Part shown: one piece after another, positions 37,121 to 46,431 of the stretch
Position numbering within the stretch: position 1 is the first letter of the stretch
Layout of the letters: the number at the start of each line of letters is the position of its first letter
Origin: UMGS1649 sp045611765
GTDB lineage: Bacteria > Bacillota > Clostridia > TANB77 > CAG-465
Direction of reading: 5' to 3'
DNA length: 64,000 nucleotides
Assembly: GCA_045611765.1 (NCBI GenBank)
Contig: JAZKXT010000007.1
Location: 1 to 64,000, forward strand
Made by a program: the position numbers and the translations under genes
Notes under the pieces: generated by a model
Databases searched by the model: none
Seen by the model: the letters and a program-made list of their open reading frames with translations, nothing else
Told to the model about the DNA's origin: nothing

Positions 37121-37819
37121 ATGGAAAACAAACCAAATCATATTGCAATTATATTAGACGGAAATAGAAGCTGGGCAAAAACCAAAGGGATGCCTGCTAC
37201 AGATGGGCACAAATATGGTGCCAAAGTACTAGAGGATATATCTAAATATGCTAATAAAATAGGAATAAAATATCTAACAGTATATGCTTTTTCAACTGAA
37301 AATTGGAAGCGATCTAAAGAAGAGGTTAGTCTGCTTATGTCACTTTTTGAAAGTTACTTGGAGAATTATTCTAAAGAGGCTTTAAAAGAGAATATAAAAG
37401 TAAATATAATAGGAAGTAGAGAAGGTTTAAGTAAAAAATTAACTCAAAATATAAGCAAATGCGAAGAAATGACTAAAGATTGTACTGGACTTAATATGAA
37501 TATAGCCTTAAATTATGGTTCAAGAGAGGAACTTACTAACGCAGTAAAAACTATTGCAAGAGATGTTAAAGATGGCAAAATAGAGTTGGAAGAAATATCT
37601 GAAGAAACTATTACAAAAGCGTTATATACAGCACATGCTTCTGATCCAGATTTAGTTATTAGAACAAGTGGTCAAAAGAGGCTTAGCAATTTCATGTTAT
37701 GGCAATTGGCATATGCCGAGTTCTTGTTTATAGATAAATATTGGCCAGACTTTACAACCGAAGATTTAGATGAAGCGGTTGCCGAGTACGTCAAGAGAAA
37801 CAGAAAGTATGGTGTATAA
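37121..37819 (+). CDS. uppS: undecaprenyl-diphosphate synthase family protein with altered motifs
   Basis: cis-Prenyltransferase family, 232 residues, for the wall lipid carrier. Fold motifs are present: HIAIILDGN, YAFSTENWKRS, RTSG-RLSNFMLWQ and AYAEFLF. Two conserved sites differ: the phosphate-binding stretch reads DGNRSWA where DGNGRWA or DGNRRWA is usual, and RTSGQKRLSN replaces RTSGE-RLSN. It may be a divergent paralogue with other chain-length or substrate preference. Its stop overlaps the next start (TAATG). Confidence 0.88.
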   Translation: MENKPNHIAIILDGNRSWAKTKGMPATDGHKYGAKVLEDISKYANKIGIKYLTVYAFSTENWKRSKEEVSLLMSLFESYLENYSKEALKENIKVNIIGSREGLSKKLTQNISKCEEMTKDCTGLNMNIALNYGSREELTNAVKTIARDVKDGKIELEEISEETITKALYTAHASDPDLVIRTSGQKRLSNFMLWQLAYAEFLFIDKYWPDFTTEDLDEAVAEYVKRNRKYGV

Positions 37820-38799
37820 TGAAAAATTTAGATTATAACAAAATAATGTGTGTGATAGGCATTTTGCTTATCACAGTATTTTGTGGCGTAGTAATTAAAG
37901 ATTATAATACCTATGATATATTTAACAATTCGGCGCCGTTTCACATACTAATATTGATACGTGTAATAGAATTTTGGTTGCCAGGAATTATATTAGTCTA
38001 TTTGTATAATGAAAATACAAGCCTCAAACAAACAAAATATTTAGTAAAAAGTAAAAAGCTACCTAAAAGCTTTAATGGATATAAAATAGCACATATTTCA
38101 GATTTTCATAATACTAACTCCAAAAGAATAAAAGAGAAGTTAATAAAATCATTAGTAACAATCAAACCTGGAATTATAGTAGTTACAGGCGATTTAATAG
38201 ATTCAAGGAGAACTAACATACAAAGTGCTAAGAAATTTTTTAGTAGGCTAACAAAAATTGCACCTGTATATTATGTATTAGGAAACCATGAATCTAGACT
38301 ATATGACGTGCAAAAGTTAATAAATGAAGTGCAAGGTGTAGGAGTAAATGTATTAAGGAATATAAGAGTAACATTAACAAACCAAGATGAAAACGTAGAG
38401 ATTTGGGGAATAGACGACCCGGCATTCTTTGTCCCTCTTGAAAATGCTTGTGACATATTTAAAAAGACAGACGAAGTATTACAAACCATAGTAAAAGATA
38501 ACAATTATTATAAAATATTATTAATACATAGGCCGGAATTATTAGACATATATTCTAAGCACGGGTTTGATTTGGTGTTTACAGGTCATGCACATGGCGG
38601 ACAAATATGCTTACCTTTAATAGGCGGCATGATGGCACCTGGGCAAGGATTACTCCCTAAATATACCAAGGGAATATATAAGGCGAATAACACACAAATG
38701 GTTGTGAGCAGAGGAATTGGTAACAGCAAATTCCCATTTAGATTTAATAACAAACCGGAACTAGTAATTGTAACTTTGATGAGCGAAGATAAAAAATAA
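37819..38799 (+). CDS. membrane-anchored calcineurin-like metallophosphoesterase
   Basis: 326 residues. Two N-terminal membrane segments (about 10-26 and 40-62), then the metallophosphoesterase core with HISDFHN, VVTGDLID, LGNHE, and TGHAHGGQ providing metal ligands. YaeI-like enzymes act on phospholipids or nucleotides; the substrate is not known here. Starts one base into the uppS stop codon, so the two are coupled. Confidence 0.88.
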   Translation: MKNLDYNKIMCVIGILLITVFCGVVIKDYNTYDIFNNSAPFHILILIRVIEFWLPGIILVYLYNENTSLKQTKYLVKSKKLPKSFNGYKIAHISDFHNTNSKRIKEKLIKSLVTIKPGIIVVTGDLIDSRRTNIQSAKKFFSRLTKIAPVYYVLGNHESRLYDVQKLINEVQGVGVNVLRNIRVTLTNQDENVEIWGIDDPAFFVPLENACDIFKKTDEVLQTIVKDNNYYKILLIHRPELLDIYSKHGFDLVFTGHAHGGQICLPLIGGMMAPGQGLLPKYTKGIYKANNTQMVVSRGIGNSKFPFRFNNKPELVIVTLMSEDKK

Positions 38800-38823
38800 A
38801 CATATAAAAATAATATATAATTT

Positions 38824-38855
38824 GAAGCTGTATATAACAAAAAGCAGCTTCTTTT
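38824..38855 (+). terminator. terminator after the uppS unit
   Basis: GAAGCTG/CAGCTTC (38824-38830, 38845-38851) followed by TTTTC. Confidence 0.75.
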
Positions 38856-38939
38856 CTTGACTTTTAGCCATTACCATTGTATAACATGTGACATAATTAG
38901 CATTACCAAATTATTAACTAATAAAAGGAGTGTAAGACT

Positions 38940-40973
38940 ATGAATGAATGGAAAAATGCAAACGTAGATGCTAATGCAAGAAAGGCATTTGAACTTGCTA
39001 CAGACATTGCGTGGCGGTTTAATGATGAAAAGATATGAAGCGCATATGTGCTATTTGCTGCAATGAATCTTCCTGATTCGGCGATATATAAAGTTATTGG
39101 AGATATGGAAGCGCCTCTTGTACCCAACATTGATCGTATTATTCAAGATAGAGATTTGTTTATTAGCATCTTTGGCGAAGAGGCTGCAAACAAGTGTTAT
39201 GTACCAGTAGAGACGTTGGAAACAGAAGAAGTAGAAGAATCCTTGAGAACCCCTGAAGAAAAAGAGGCAGATGAATTCGCGGCTAAAGTAATTGGTGTGT
39301 TGAATGACTATATTGGAGCTGAAGTGGATAATGATGTTATGGCTTTGATGGTTCCCACCTATTCGGATAAGCTGGAGCTTGCTTGTGAAGAAGCACATAT
39401 AGTATGTAAGCTGATGAAGCTTGACTACATTACCCTAGATGCTATTGTTTATTGTATTTTGCAAAACACTGAAACTAGCGCATATCACTTTATGAGCAAC
39501 CTTATGGAGGTTTTTGGAGTAGATATGGAGACGCTTTTGCAAAGCATTAAAATGACGGCCAATATCCTTGATGATGTAGATGAAGCGGACATGCCTGTCA
39601 CAATTCCTTCTTTTTTGGAGTCGTGCTTAGAAAATATGAATGCAAAGTATACTAAGGGAGAAGAAACCAAAATATTAGGTAGAGATAAAGAAAAATACAA
39701 AGCATTCAACGTGTTTTCTAAAAAGACGAAAAGAAATTGCGTTTTGGTAGGATTACCTGGTGTAGGCAAAACGGCTATTATGGAAGCCATTACTCAAGAT
39801 ATTGTAAATGAGACATGCCCTACAGAGTTTATTGGTTATACTGTTTTGTCACTAGACATTAATGCCATGGTTGCAGGAACAAAATATCGTGGTGAATTTG
39901 AAACGAAGGTTGCAATTCTCAAGCAATTCTTAGAAGGAACCAACAAGATTATTTTGTTTGTTGACGAGATGCATCAGATGTTGGGAGCTGGTGGAACGGC
40001 TGAAGGCACGGTAGATCTCAGTGGTTCTTTGAAACCCGTTCTTGCAAGAGATGACGTTGTCTTTGTTGGTGCAACAACTATTCATGAATACAATACGCTT
40101 TTGTCTCGTGATGGAGCTTTTAAAAGACGTTTTGAGGTTATTATGGTGAATGAACCCAAAACACATGAGTTAAAGCCCATGATAAAAGCACAGATTAAAT
40201 CTATGGAAAAACACCACGGCGTGAAAATGCCAAGTGATGTTGTAGACTATATTATCCTGTGCTCCGAATGTTTTAATTTTGAAACTTGCAATCCAGACAA
40301 GACACTGGACCTTTGTGACAGAAGCATGGCCATTACTAAAATGGCTGGTAGACAGAGTGTTACAAGAAAACTTGTAAACAAAGTGTACGAAGAGTGGTTT
40401 GAATTGTTTGGCAAAATTAATCCATCTGAGATTGAATCTACTGCATATCATGAAGTTGGTCATTATATTGTAACCAGACTTACCAAGAGGCATGAAGCAC
40501 TAAATACTACAGCAATTTCTATTGTCCCGTCTCAGGATTCCTTGGGTGTCAATGTTTATGAGAGGACAGAGAATATTGTGCCTTGTGATATGGAATATGT
40601 TGAAGCGTATTTGATGTCACTTTTGGCTGGTAGAGTGGCGCAATTTAAAATTACTAAAACCATAGACAGCGGGGCTTCAAGCGACTTACGACAGGCTAAA
40701 CAACTTGCAAGAGAAGTAATCACAAAATACGGTATGGATGATGAAGAATACAGAAATATTTGTATTTTGGATGATGATGTATTAAGCGAAAAAATGGCTG
40801 AAAAGATTAATGAAAAGGTAAATGATTTAATCAAAAAAGCTTACGACAAAACAGTTAGCTTTGTTGACGAACATTGGTCTGAGATTGAAGCTATGGCTAA
40901 ATATCTCATGAAGAAAAAGATTGTCACATCTGATGAGCTGGATAAGTTCTTAGAGGCAAAGAGAGACGACTAA
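38940..40973 (+). CDS. Clp-N / AAA+ / peptidase M41 fusion protease, with in-frame TGA at codon 33
   Basis: From ATG 38940 (AAAGGAGTG upstream) the frame is open except for TGA at 39036-39038. Codons 1-110 match Clp-N repeats on both sides of the stop (AFELATDIAWRF and SAYVLFAAMNLP); the TGA replaces the glycine of IGTEH. Codons about 240-440 form a ClpA/ClpC D1-type AAA+ ring with Walker A GLPGVGKT (271-278), Walker B ILFVDEMH (338-345), pore region VAGTKYRGEFE and DGAFKRRFE. From about 495 follows an FtsH-type M41 protease with HEVGH (504-508) and the third zinc ligand in SGASSDL (Asp582). No membrane segment. GTG 39048 gives a 641-residue start but has no RBS. Either a recent nonsense mutation, an error, or recoding. 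Confidence 0.75.
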
Positions 40974-40983
40974 ATATACCTTA

Positions 40984-41010
40984 ACTACCCGGATAATTAA
41001 TCCGGGTAGT
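40984..41010 (+). terminator. terminator after the AAA+/M41 gene
   Basis: Perfect 11-bp stem ACTACCCGGAT/ATCCGGGTAGT with a 5-nt loop, followed by ATTTTG. Confidence 0.88.
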
Positions 41011-41026
41011 ATTTTGTTAAGCTAGC

Positions 41027-41076
41027 AAACAAATGTTTACATTTTCCTTGACAACATATTATCCTCGTGATATACT
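41027..41076 (+). promoter_or_regulatory. recG promoter with upstream AAAC-N4-GTTT box
   Basis: TTGACA (41048-41053), 17-bp spacer, TATACT (41071-41076). AAACAAATGTTT at 41027-41038 is identical to the box in the rmuC promoter. Confidence 0.65.
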
Positions 41077-41091
41077 TTCAATGGTGATTAT

Positions 41092-43149
41092 ATGAAATCA
41101 TTAATGTTAGATGAGAACGTACAATATTTAAAAGGGGTTGGGCCTACAAGGGCAAAACATTTTGAAAAACTAGGAATACATACAATTTATGATTTACTTA
41201 CACATTTTCCTAGAGAGTATGAAGATAGAAATAATATAAAAAAAATAGAAGAGTTTGTCACTGGTGAAAATGTAGTATTTGTAGCTAAAATATGCACAAG
41301 GCCTCAAATGAGAAGAAAAGGAAGAGGTTTTAGTTTAACTTATTTTTATGTTACAGACAATACAGCAAGAGTACAGGTAAGTATTTTCAATCAGTCCTAC
41401 TTAAATGACAAATTAGAAATAGATAAAGAATTTGCTTTTTATGGTAAAGTAGAAGACAACAAAGGTCATTTTGAAGTGGTTAATCCTGTAATGATAGAAG
41501 TAGATAAAATAGATAAGATAAAAGGTCTTTATCCAATATATCCTTTAACTGCAGGACTTAAAAATGGTAATATGGCAAAAATAATATCTGAACTTTTAGA
41601 CAAAAAATATGCTTTGCCAGAGGTACTATCTACATCGTTAAGACAAAAATATGGCTTGTGTGAAATAAATTATGCATTAGATCAAATACATAGGCCATCT
41701 AGCCTATCTGCTATAAGTGAGGCGCGTAAGAGACTAATATTTGAAGAGTTATTTATGCTTCAATTAGCACTTCTTGTTATGCGTAACCAAAACTTTTCAG
41801 AAAAAAAGGGAATCGAATTTAAAGATACTACATATGATGAATTTTTAAAGATACTTCCATTTGAATTGACTTCGGCACAAACTAGAGTGCTTGAAGAAAT
41901 AATGAAAGACATGGCGTCTACTAGGTCAATGAACAGACTTGTACAAGGGGATGTTGGTAGTGGTAAAACTATAGTTGCAGCTATTGCTATGTATGTTGCA
42001 GTAAAAAATGGATACCAAACAGCGCTTATGGCTCCAACAACAATACTTGCAACTCAACATTATGAAGAGCTAAAAAAATATTTTGCTAAATTTAATATGA
42101 CAGTGGAGTTATTAACAGGAAGTACTACTAAGAAGAATAAAGAGATTATTTTAGGAAAATTAAAGTCCGGTGAAATAGATGTTTTAATTGGAACAAATGC
42201 ACTAGTTACAGATAATGTTGAGTTTAAAAATGCGGGACTTATTATAACAGACGAACAACATAGATTTGGAGTAAAACAAAGAATGAAACTAAATGCAAAA
42301 GGTGAAAATACAGACGTACTTGTTATGACTGCAACTCCAATTCCTAGGACCTTAGCACTTATGGTATATTCAGATTTGGATATGAGTATTATTGATGAGC
42401 TTCCTAAAGGAAGAATTCCTATAAAAACATATGTTGTAAATGAAAAATTAGAAGAAAGAGTAGATAACTTTATTCGTAAAGAAATAGATAAGGGAAGACA
42501 AGCATATATTGTATGTCCTTTGATAGAAGAAAATGAAGAGTTAGATTTAACAGATGCAACTAATTTATATGAAAAATATAAAAATGAAATATTTCCAGAA
42601 TATGAAGTGGGTTTCTTACACGGTAAAATGAAGAAAAAAGAAAAAGAGCAAGTAATGGAAGATTTCAAATCCGGAAAAACACAAATTATTGTATCGACAA
42701 CAGTAATAGAGGTTGGTGTAAACGTTCCAAACGCAACCCTTATGATAATACAAGATGCAGATAGATTTGGTCTTGCTACACTGCACCAATTAAGAGGAAG
42801 AGTTGGAAGAAGTACATATGAGTCGTTTTGCATACTTAAGACTAATAATTTTTCAACGAAATGTAAAGAACGTTTAGGTATAATGGTTAAGTCAAATAAT
42901 GGTTTTGAAATAGCTGAAAAAGATTTAGAACTTCGTGGACCAGGAGATTTCTTTGGAATAAGACAACATGGGCTTCCGGAATTTAAGCTTGCAAATTTAC
43001 TTACAGATGTAAAACTATTAAAGCTTTCTAATGATGCTGCAAAAGAAATAATAAATAGTGACCCTGAATTTAAACTGCCTGAGAATAAAGCATTAAAGCA
43101 AGAATTATTTGGAAGATATAATGAACAATTATTAAATATTGGAACATAA
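41092..43149 (+). CDS. recG: ATP-dependent DNA helicase RecG
   Basis: Remodels stalled replication forks and Holliday junctions. 685 residues: wedge/OB domain (about 60-150), helicase motif I GDVGSGKT, motif II DEQH (DEQHRFG), motif III TATPIPRTL, motif VI QLRGRVGRS. All catalytic residues are intact. Expressed from its own promoter. Confidence 0.97.
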   Translation: MKSLMLDENVQYLKGVGPTRAKHFEKLGIHTIYDLLTHFPREYEDRNNIKKIEEFVTGENVVFVAKICTRPQMRRKGRGFSLTYFYVTDNTARVQVSIFNQSYLNDKLEIDKEFAFYGKVEDNKGHFEVVNPVMIEVDKIDKIKGLYPIYPLTAGLKNGNMAKIISELLDKKYALPEVLSTSLRQKYGLCEINYALDQIHRPSSLSAISEARKRLIFEELFMLQLALLVMRNQNFSEKKGIEFKDTTYDEFLKILPFELTSAQTRVLEEIMKDMASTRSMNRLVQGDVGSGKTIVAAIAMYVAVKNGYQTALMAPTTILATQHYEELKKYFAKFNMTVELLTGSTTKKNKEIILGKLKSGEIDVLIGTNALVTDNVEFKNAGLIITDEQHRFGVKQRMKLNAKGENTDVLVMTATPIPRTLALMVYSDLDMSIIDELPKGRIPIKTYVVNEKLEERVDNFIRKEIDKGRQAYIVCPLIEENEELDLTDATNLYEKYKNEIFPEYEVGFLHGKMKKKEKEQVMEDFKSGKTQIIVSTTVIEVGVNVPNATLMIIQDADRFGLATLHQLRGRVGRSTYESFCILKTNNFSTKCKERLGIMVKSNNGFEIAEKDLELRGPGDFFGIRQHGLPEFKLANLLTDVKLLKLSNDAAKEIINSDPEFKLPENKALKQELFGRYNEQLLNIGT

Positions 43150-43150
43150 A

Positions 43151-43218
43151 AATATGTCCGTGGTAAAATATGTAATGTTACAAATTTTCTTGCGGACATA
43201 TTATAATTATGATATAAT
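43151..43218 (+). promoter_or_regulatory. promoter and inverted repeat of the toxin-antitoxin pair
   Basis: TTGCGG (43190-43195), 17 bp, TATAAT (43213-43218) with an extended -10 (TGATATAAT). A perfect 10-bp inverted repeat AATATGTCCG (43151-43160) / CGGACATATT (43193-43202) covers the -35 region; it may be the autorepression site or the recG terminator. Confidence 0.6.
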
Positions 43219-43247
43219 TTGCCTATATCAAACAGGAGGTGCTTTTT

Positions 43248-43622
43248 ATGGCATTAATAAGACCTTGCGCAGATTTGAGAAATAACTATAATGAGATTTC
43301 TAAAATTTGTCACGAAACAAAAGAAGCAATGTATATAACTAAAAACGGTGCCAACGATTTAGTTATATTAAGCAATGAAGCATATGATGAACTAGTTAAA
43401 ACAAATAAAGAGACAGAGGAAGAGAGAATAGGCAGGCTTGTTGCTGAACATTTTAATAAACATTATGAAAACTTTGAAGAATTTCAAAAAGATGTATTTG
43501 AAAGAATAGATCAAGCATTAAAAGATGTTGAAGAGCGACGCTATCGTCCGCTTGAGGACTTTTGTGCAGAAATGGAGGAAAAATATAATATAAATGGAAA
43601 AATACAAAGTAAATATATCTAA
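43248..43622 (+). CDS. Phd/YefM-type antitoxin
   Basis: 124 residues from ATG 43248 (AGGAGGTG six bases upstream). The N-terminal IRPCADLRNNYNEISK and ITKNGANDLVILS match the Phd/YefM DNA-binding fold that neutralises a toxin and represses its operon. The C-terminal half is acidic and charged, as expected for the toxin-binding tail. Overlaps the toxin gene by 29 bp. Confidence 0.88.
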   Translation: MALIRPCADLRNNYNEISKICHETKEAMYITKNGANDLVILSNEAYDELVKTNKETEEERIGRLVAEHFNKHYENFEEFQKDVFERIDQALKDVEERRYRPLEDFCAEMEEKYNINGKIQSKYI

Positions 43623-43887
43623 AAAGTTTGAGGAAGAGTTGTTAAACATTTTCTATCATATATTTTTCTTCCTCAAATCTCCTATAGCGGCATTCAATAC
43701 ATATAATTTAATCATTAAATCAGCATTTTCTTTATCTTATTTCCCTGAAAGACATTCCAAATTTGAAAATAGTAATTTGCGCAAATTGACTGTTGCAAAT
43801 TATGTAATAGTATATGATGTAGATAAAACATCGCTTCAAGTTTTTCTTCTATATATTTTTAATCGGAAAGCAAAATTATTTCAATAA
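43594..43887 (+). CDS. ParE/RelE-superfamily toxin
   Basis: 97 residues. FEEELLNIFYHIF, SLSYFPERH and a final VIVYDVDKTSLQVFLLYIFNR fit the ParE/RelE fold. The start lies inside the antitoxin gene in another frame, typical for such pairs. Whether the target is gyrase (ParE) or ribosome-bound mRNA (RelE) cannot be told. Confidence 0.82.
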   Translation: MEKYKVNISKKFEEELLNIFYHIFFFLKSPIAAFNTYNLIIKSAFSLSYFPERHSKFENSNLRKLTVANYVIVYDVDKTSLQVFLLYIFNRKAKLFQ

Positions 43888-44009
43888 ATTCTAATTGGTT
43901 TGAATCAAAAATAATCTAAAAAATTTTTTATACAAGTTAAATGCCAAGCAAACATTTGTAATAATATTTTCATCCATTCATATTATTTATTAAATAGGAG
44001 TGTGGTTTA

Positions 44010-44372
44010 ATGGAAAATATAAAACAATATACAAAGTTTCTAATTTTGTCATATATAATAGCAATTGTACTTCTTGGATTAAGCTCAGTTATTTTTGCAT
44101 ATACTAACATAAACGATAGCTTAATAAATATATTTGTATTTGTAATAATTGTAATTACAAATTTAATAGGAAGTACGCTAACAAGTAGAAAATTAAAAAG
44201 AAGAGGATTGCTTGTAGGATTAATCTTTGGCATAATATATTTTTTAATAATATATTCACTAACAGCAATACTTTACACTGGTTTTTTTGTAAATAAAGCA
44301 GTTGGACTATATCTATTAATGACAAGTGTGAGCGGAATGGTTGGTGGAGTTATCGGAGTAAATATTAGGTGA
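44010..44372 (+). CDS. TIGR04086-type membrane protein
   Basis: 120 residues with four membrane segments, a basic loop TSRKLKRRG and a glycine-rich last helix (SGMVGGVIGVNI). Small four-span proteins of this type are found in many Clostridia; function unknown. It lies 7 bp upstream of spoIVB and is probably in the same transcript. RBS AGGAGTG. Confidence 0.7.
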   Translation: MENIKQYTKFLILSYIIAIVLLGLSSVIFAYTNINDSLINIFVFVIIVITNLIGSTLTSRKLKRRGLLVGLIFGIIYFLIIYSLTAILYTGFFVNKAVGLYLLMTSVSGMVGGVIGVNIR

Positions 44373-44379
44373 GATAACA

Positions 44380-45441
44380 GTGGATATAAAGTATATAAAA
44401 TTCAGAGATAAGAACAGAATGAGATTACTTCTGGTAATATTATTATTTCTTATTTTGTTATACATAGGAATTCAATATATGGAGTCTAGCCAGACTCTAG
44501 CAGGCAAGGTTGTGTTTGAAAAAGATATTGAGGATTTAGAATTTGCTCTAGGTGGTGAAGCTTGTGGAATAAAACTTCTTGCAACTGGCGTGCTAGTAGT
44601 TGAAGTGGATAATAAAGAGTTAGATTTAAATGTTTCAGATATAATTCTTGAGATAGATGGCAATGAGATAGATAGTAATTCTGAACTTATTGAATATATA
44701 AACCAAGATAGCAACAAGGGAAAAGAGGTTATTCTAACTGTTGAAAGTAATGGCAAACAAAAGACAGTAAAAGCTAAACCAATATTGAATTCTCAAAATG
44801 GAAAGTATGAATTGGGACTTTGGGTAAAGGATAGTAGCGCTGGTGTTGGAATGGTTACGTTTTATGAATTAACTCACAAATATTTTGCGGCACTTGGACA
44901 CGGTATTACAGAGACAAGTAAAAACATAGTATTACCAATACAAAGCGGGGCTATAGTAAAATCTAAAATCACATCAATAAATAAGGGACTGCCAAAAGAA
45001 CCAGGAGATATAAGAGGGACAATATATAAAGAGGTATATGGACAGATAAGGAAAAATACAATAAATGGAATATATGGTACACTTCAAAATACGGATACAT
45101 TAAATCAAAAGCAAGTAATTCAAGCAGCATATAAAAATGAAATAAAACCAGGGGCGGCTCAAATATATTGTACTTTAGAAGATAACGAAACGAAGGCATA
45201 TAATATTGAAATTAAAAATGTATTAGATACAGTGAGCACAAATAAGAATATGATAATACAAGTAACAGATAAAGAGCTACTTGAAAAGACTGGAGGCATT
45301 GTTCAAGGAATGAGCGGTAGCCCAATAGTACAAGACGGAAAACTGGTTGGTGCTGTAACACACGTTTTCTTAAATGATCCAACAAAGGGATATGCTGTGT
45401 TTATAGAAAATATGATACAGGATATGATGAGTATTGAATAA
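44380..45441 (+). CDS. spoIVB: SpoIVB signalling serine peptidase
   Basis: Secreted from the forespore to trigger sigma-K activation in the mother cell. GTG start. N-terminal membrane anchor (about 14-30), PDZ domain (about 65-125: VSDIILEIDGNEIDSNSEL), then S55 peptidase with GHGI (histidine) and the active-site serine in QGMSGSPI. 353 residues. Strong evidence of a sporulation pathway. Confidence 0.93.
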   Translation: MDIKYIKFRDKNRMRLLLVILLFLILLYIGIQYMESSQTLAGKVVFEKDIEDLEFALGGEACGIKLLATGVLVVEVDNKELDLNVSDIILEIDGNEIDSNSELIEYINQDSNKGKEVILTVESNGKQKTVKAKPILNSQNGKYELGLWVKDSSAGVGMVTFYELTHKYFAALGHGITETSKNIVLPIQSGAIVKSKITSINKGLPKEPGDIRGTIYKEVYGQIRKNTINGIYGTLQNTDTLNQKQVIQAAYKNEIKPGAAQIYCTLEDNETKAYNIEIKNVLDTVSTNKNMIIQVTDKELLEKTGGIVQGMSGSPIVQDGKLVGAVTHVFLNDPTKGYAVFIENMIQDMMSIE

Positions 45442-45452
45442 ATATTATAGTG

Positions 45453-45477
45453 GATGATAAAAAATCATCTGCTTTTT
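45453..45477 (+). terminator. terminator after spoIVB
   Basis: GATGAT/ATCATC hairpin followed by a T-rich stretch. Confidence 0.7.
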
Positions 45478-45634
45478 ATTTGTTGTTTAGTGTTTCAAAC
45501 TCCGGAAAATAGGGGACTTTTAAGTTATGTTAACTTTGGTTGACAAACTTCCATTTAAAATTGCTTGCTATTATATTGAGTTAATGTTAAAATTTTGTTA
45601 GTGACTATAATGTCATGAAACTAGGGGGAATAAA

Positions 45635-46411
45635 ATGAAATTTGAACAAAAACTTATAAATTTAAGAAAACAAAAAAGCATGTCTCAAGAAGAGCTTGCA
45701 GAAAAACTTAATGTTACAAGGCAAACAATATCCAAATGGGAATTAGGCCAATCTAAACCAGATATGGACAAATTACTAGAGATAAGTAAATTATTTGATA
45801 TTTCTGTAGAAGAACTTACTAGTGAAACAGTAAGTATAGGAAAAGAAAAAGTGATTTCAAAGCCTAAGAAGCAAGAAAGAAAATGGATATTATATGTTTT
45901 AATACTTGTATTAATTGTATCGGTATCTGCTTTAGTGGTAAGAGTAGGAGCGGCTCGTGAAGAAGCAAAACAAAAACAAGAAGGCTTCTTTAATAATATT
46001 TTTGGTACGGTAACAGATTTGGTAAATGATCAACTACAAAATAATGATATGAATATAGATGGTGGTAATGTTTTGGATGGAATAAAAGATACTTTTGAAG
46101 AATTAGAACAACAAGTAAATCCTAAAGACGAACAAGAGGAAAAGGTTAATAAAAATGTATTTAATATAGGTTTTACTTATGCGGAAGGAACACAACCGAC
46201 TATATTTGTAGAAAACATATTAGATAAGGTTGTTACATCAAACAAACAGAATAAAGACATGTTAATAACGGTAGTATATAAAAAGACAACTACAACAGAT
46301 GTGGACGAAATAAAAGCTATTAAGAAATCTTTAAAAGAATGGTGGGAATATGAAGTGTCTGTAGATTATGATGATGAAGGCTATGTAAATAAAATAACAA
46401 TAGAGGATTAG
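45635..46411 (+). CDS. XRE-family regulator with membrane-anchored C-terminal domain
   Basis: 258 residues. An N-terminal HTH-XRE domain (residues 5-60: SQEELAEKLNVTRQTISKWE) is followed by one membrane segment (about 86-106), and an extracytoplasmic part with a long acidic linker and a globular C-terminus. A DNA-binding head tied to the membrane suggests direct sensing of an envelope signal. It shares a transcript with lemA 21 bp downstream. Confidence 0.85.
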   Translation: MKFEQKLINLRKQKSMSQEELAEKLNVTRQTISKWELGQSKPDMDKLLEISKLFDISVEELTSETVSIGKEKVISKPKKQERKWILYVLILVLIVSVSALVVRVGAAREEAKQKQEGFFNNIFGTVTDLVNDQLQNNDMNIDGGNVLDGIKDTFEELEQQVNPKDEQEEKVNKNVFNIGFTYAEGTQPTIFVENILDKVVTSNKQNKDMLITVVYKKTTTTDVDEIKAIKKSLKEWWEYEVSVDYDDEGYVNKITIED

Positions 46412-46431
46412 TTATAGAAAGGGGAAAATTT

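Noticed and set aside
39036..39038. TGA as selenocysteine
   Set aside because: The position corresponds to a conserved glycine next to IGTEH, not a cysteine, and no selenoprotein context is seen.
42060..43199. Long 379-residue frame antisense to recG
   Set aside because: Low-complexity Ser/Phe/Pro-rich translation with no RBS, fully inside recG, which has all helicase motifs. It is a shadow frame.
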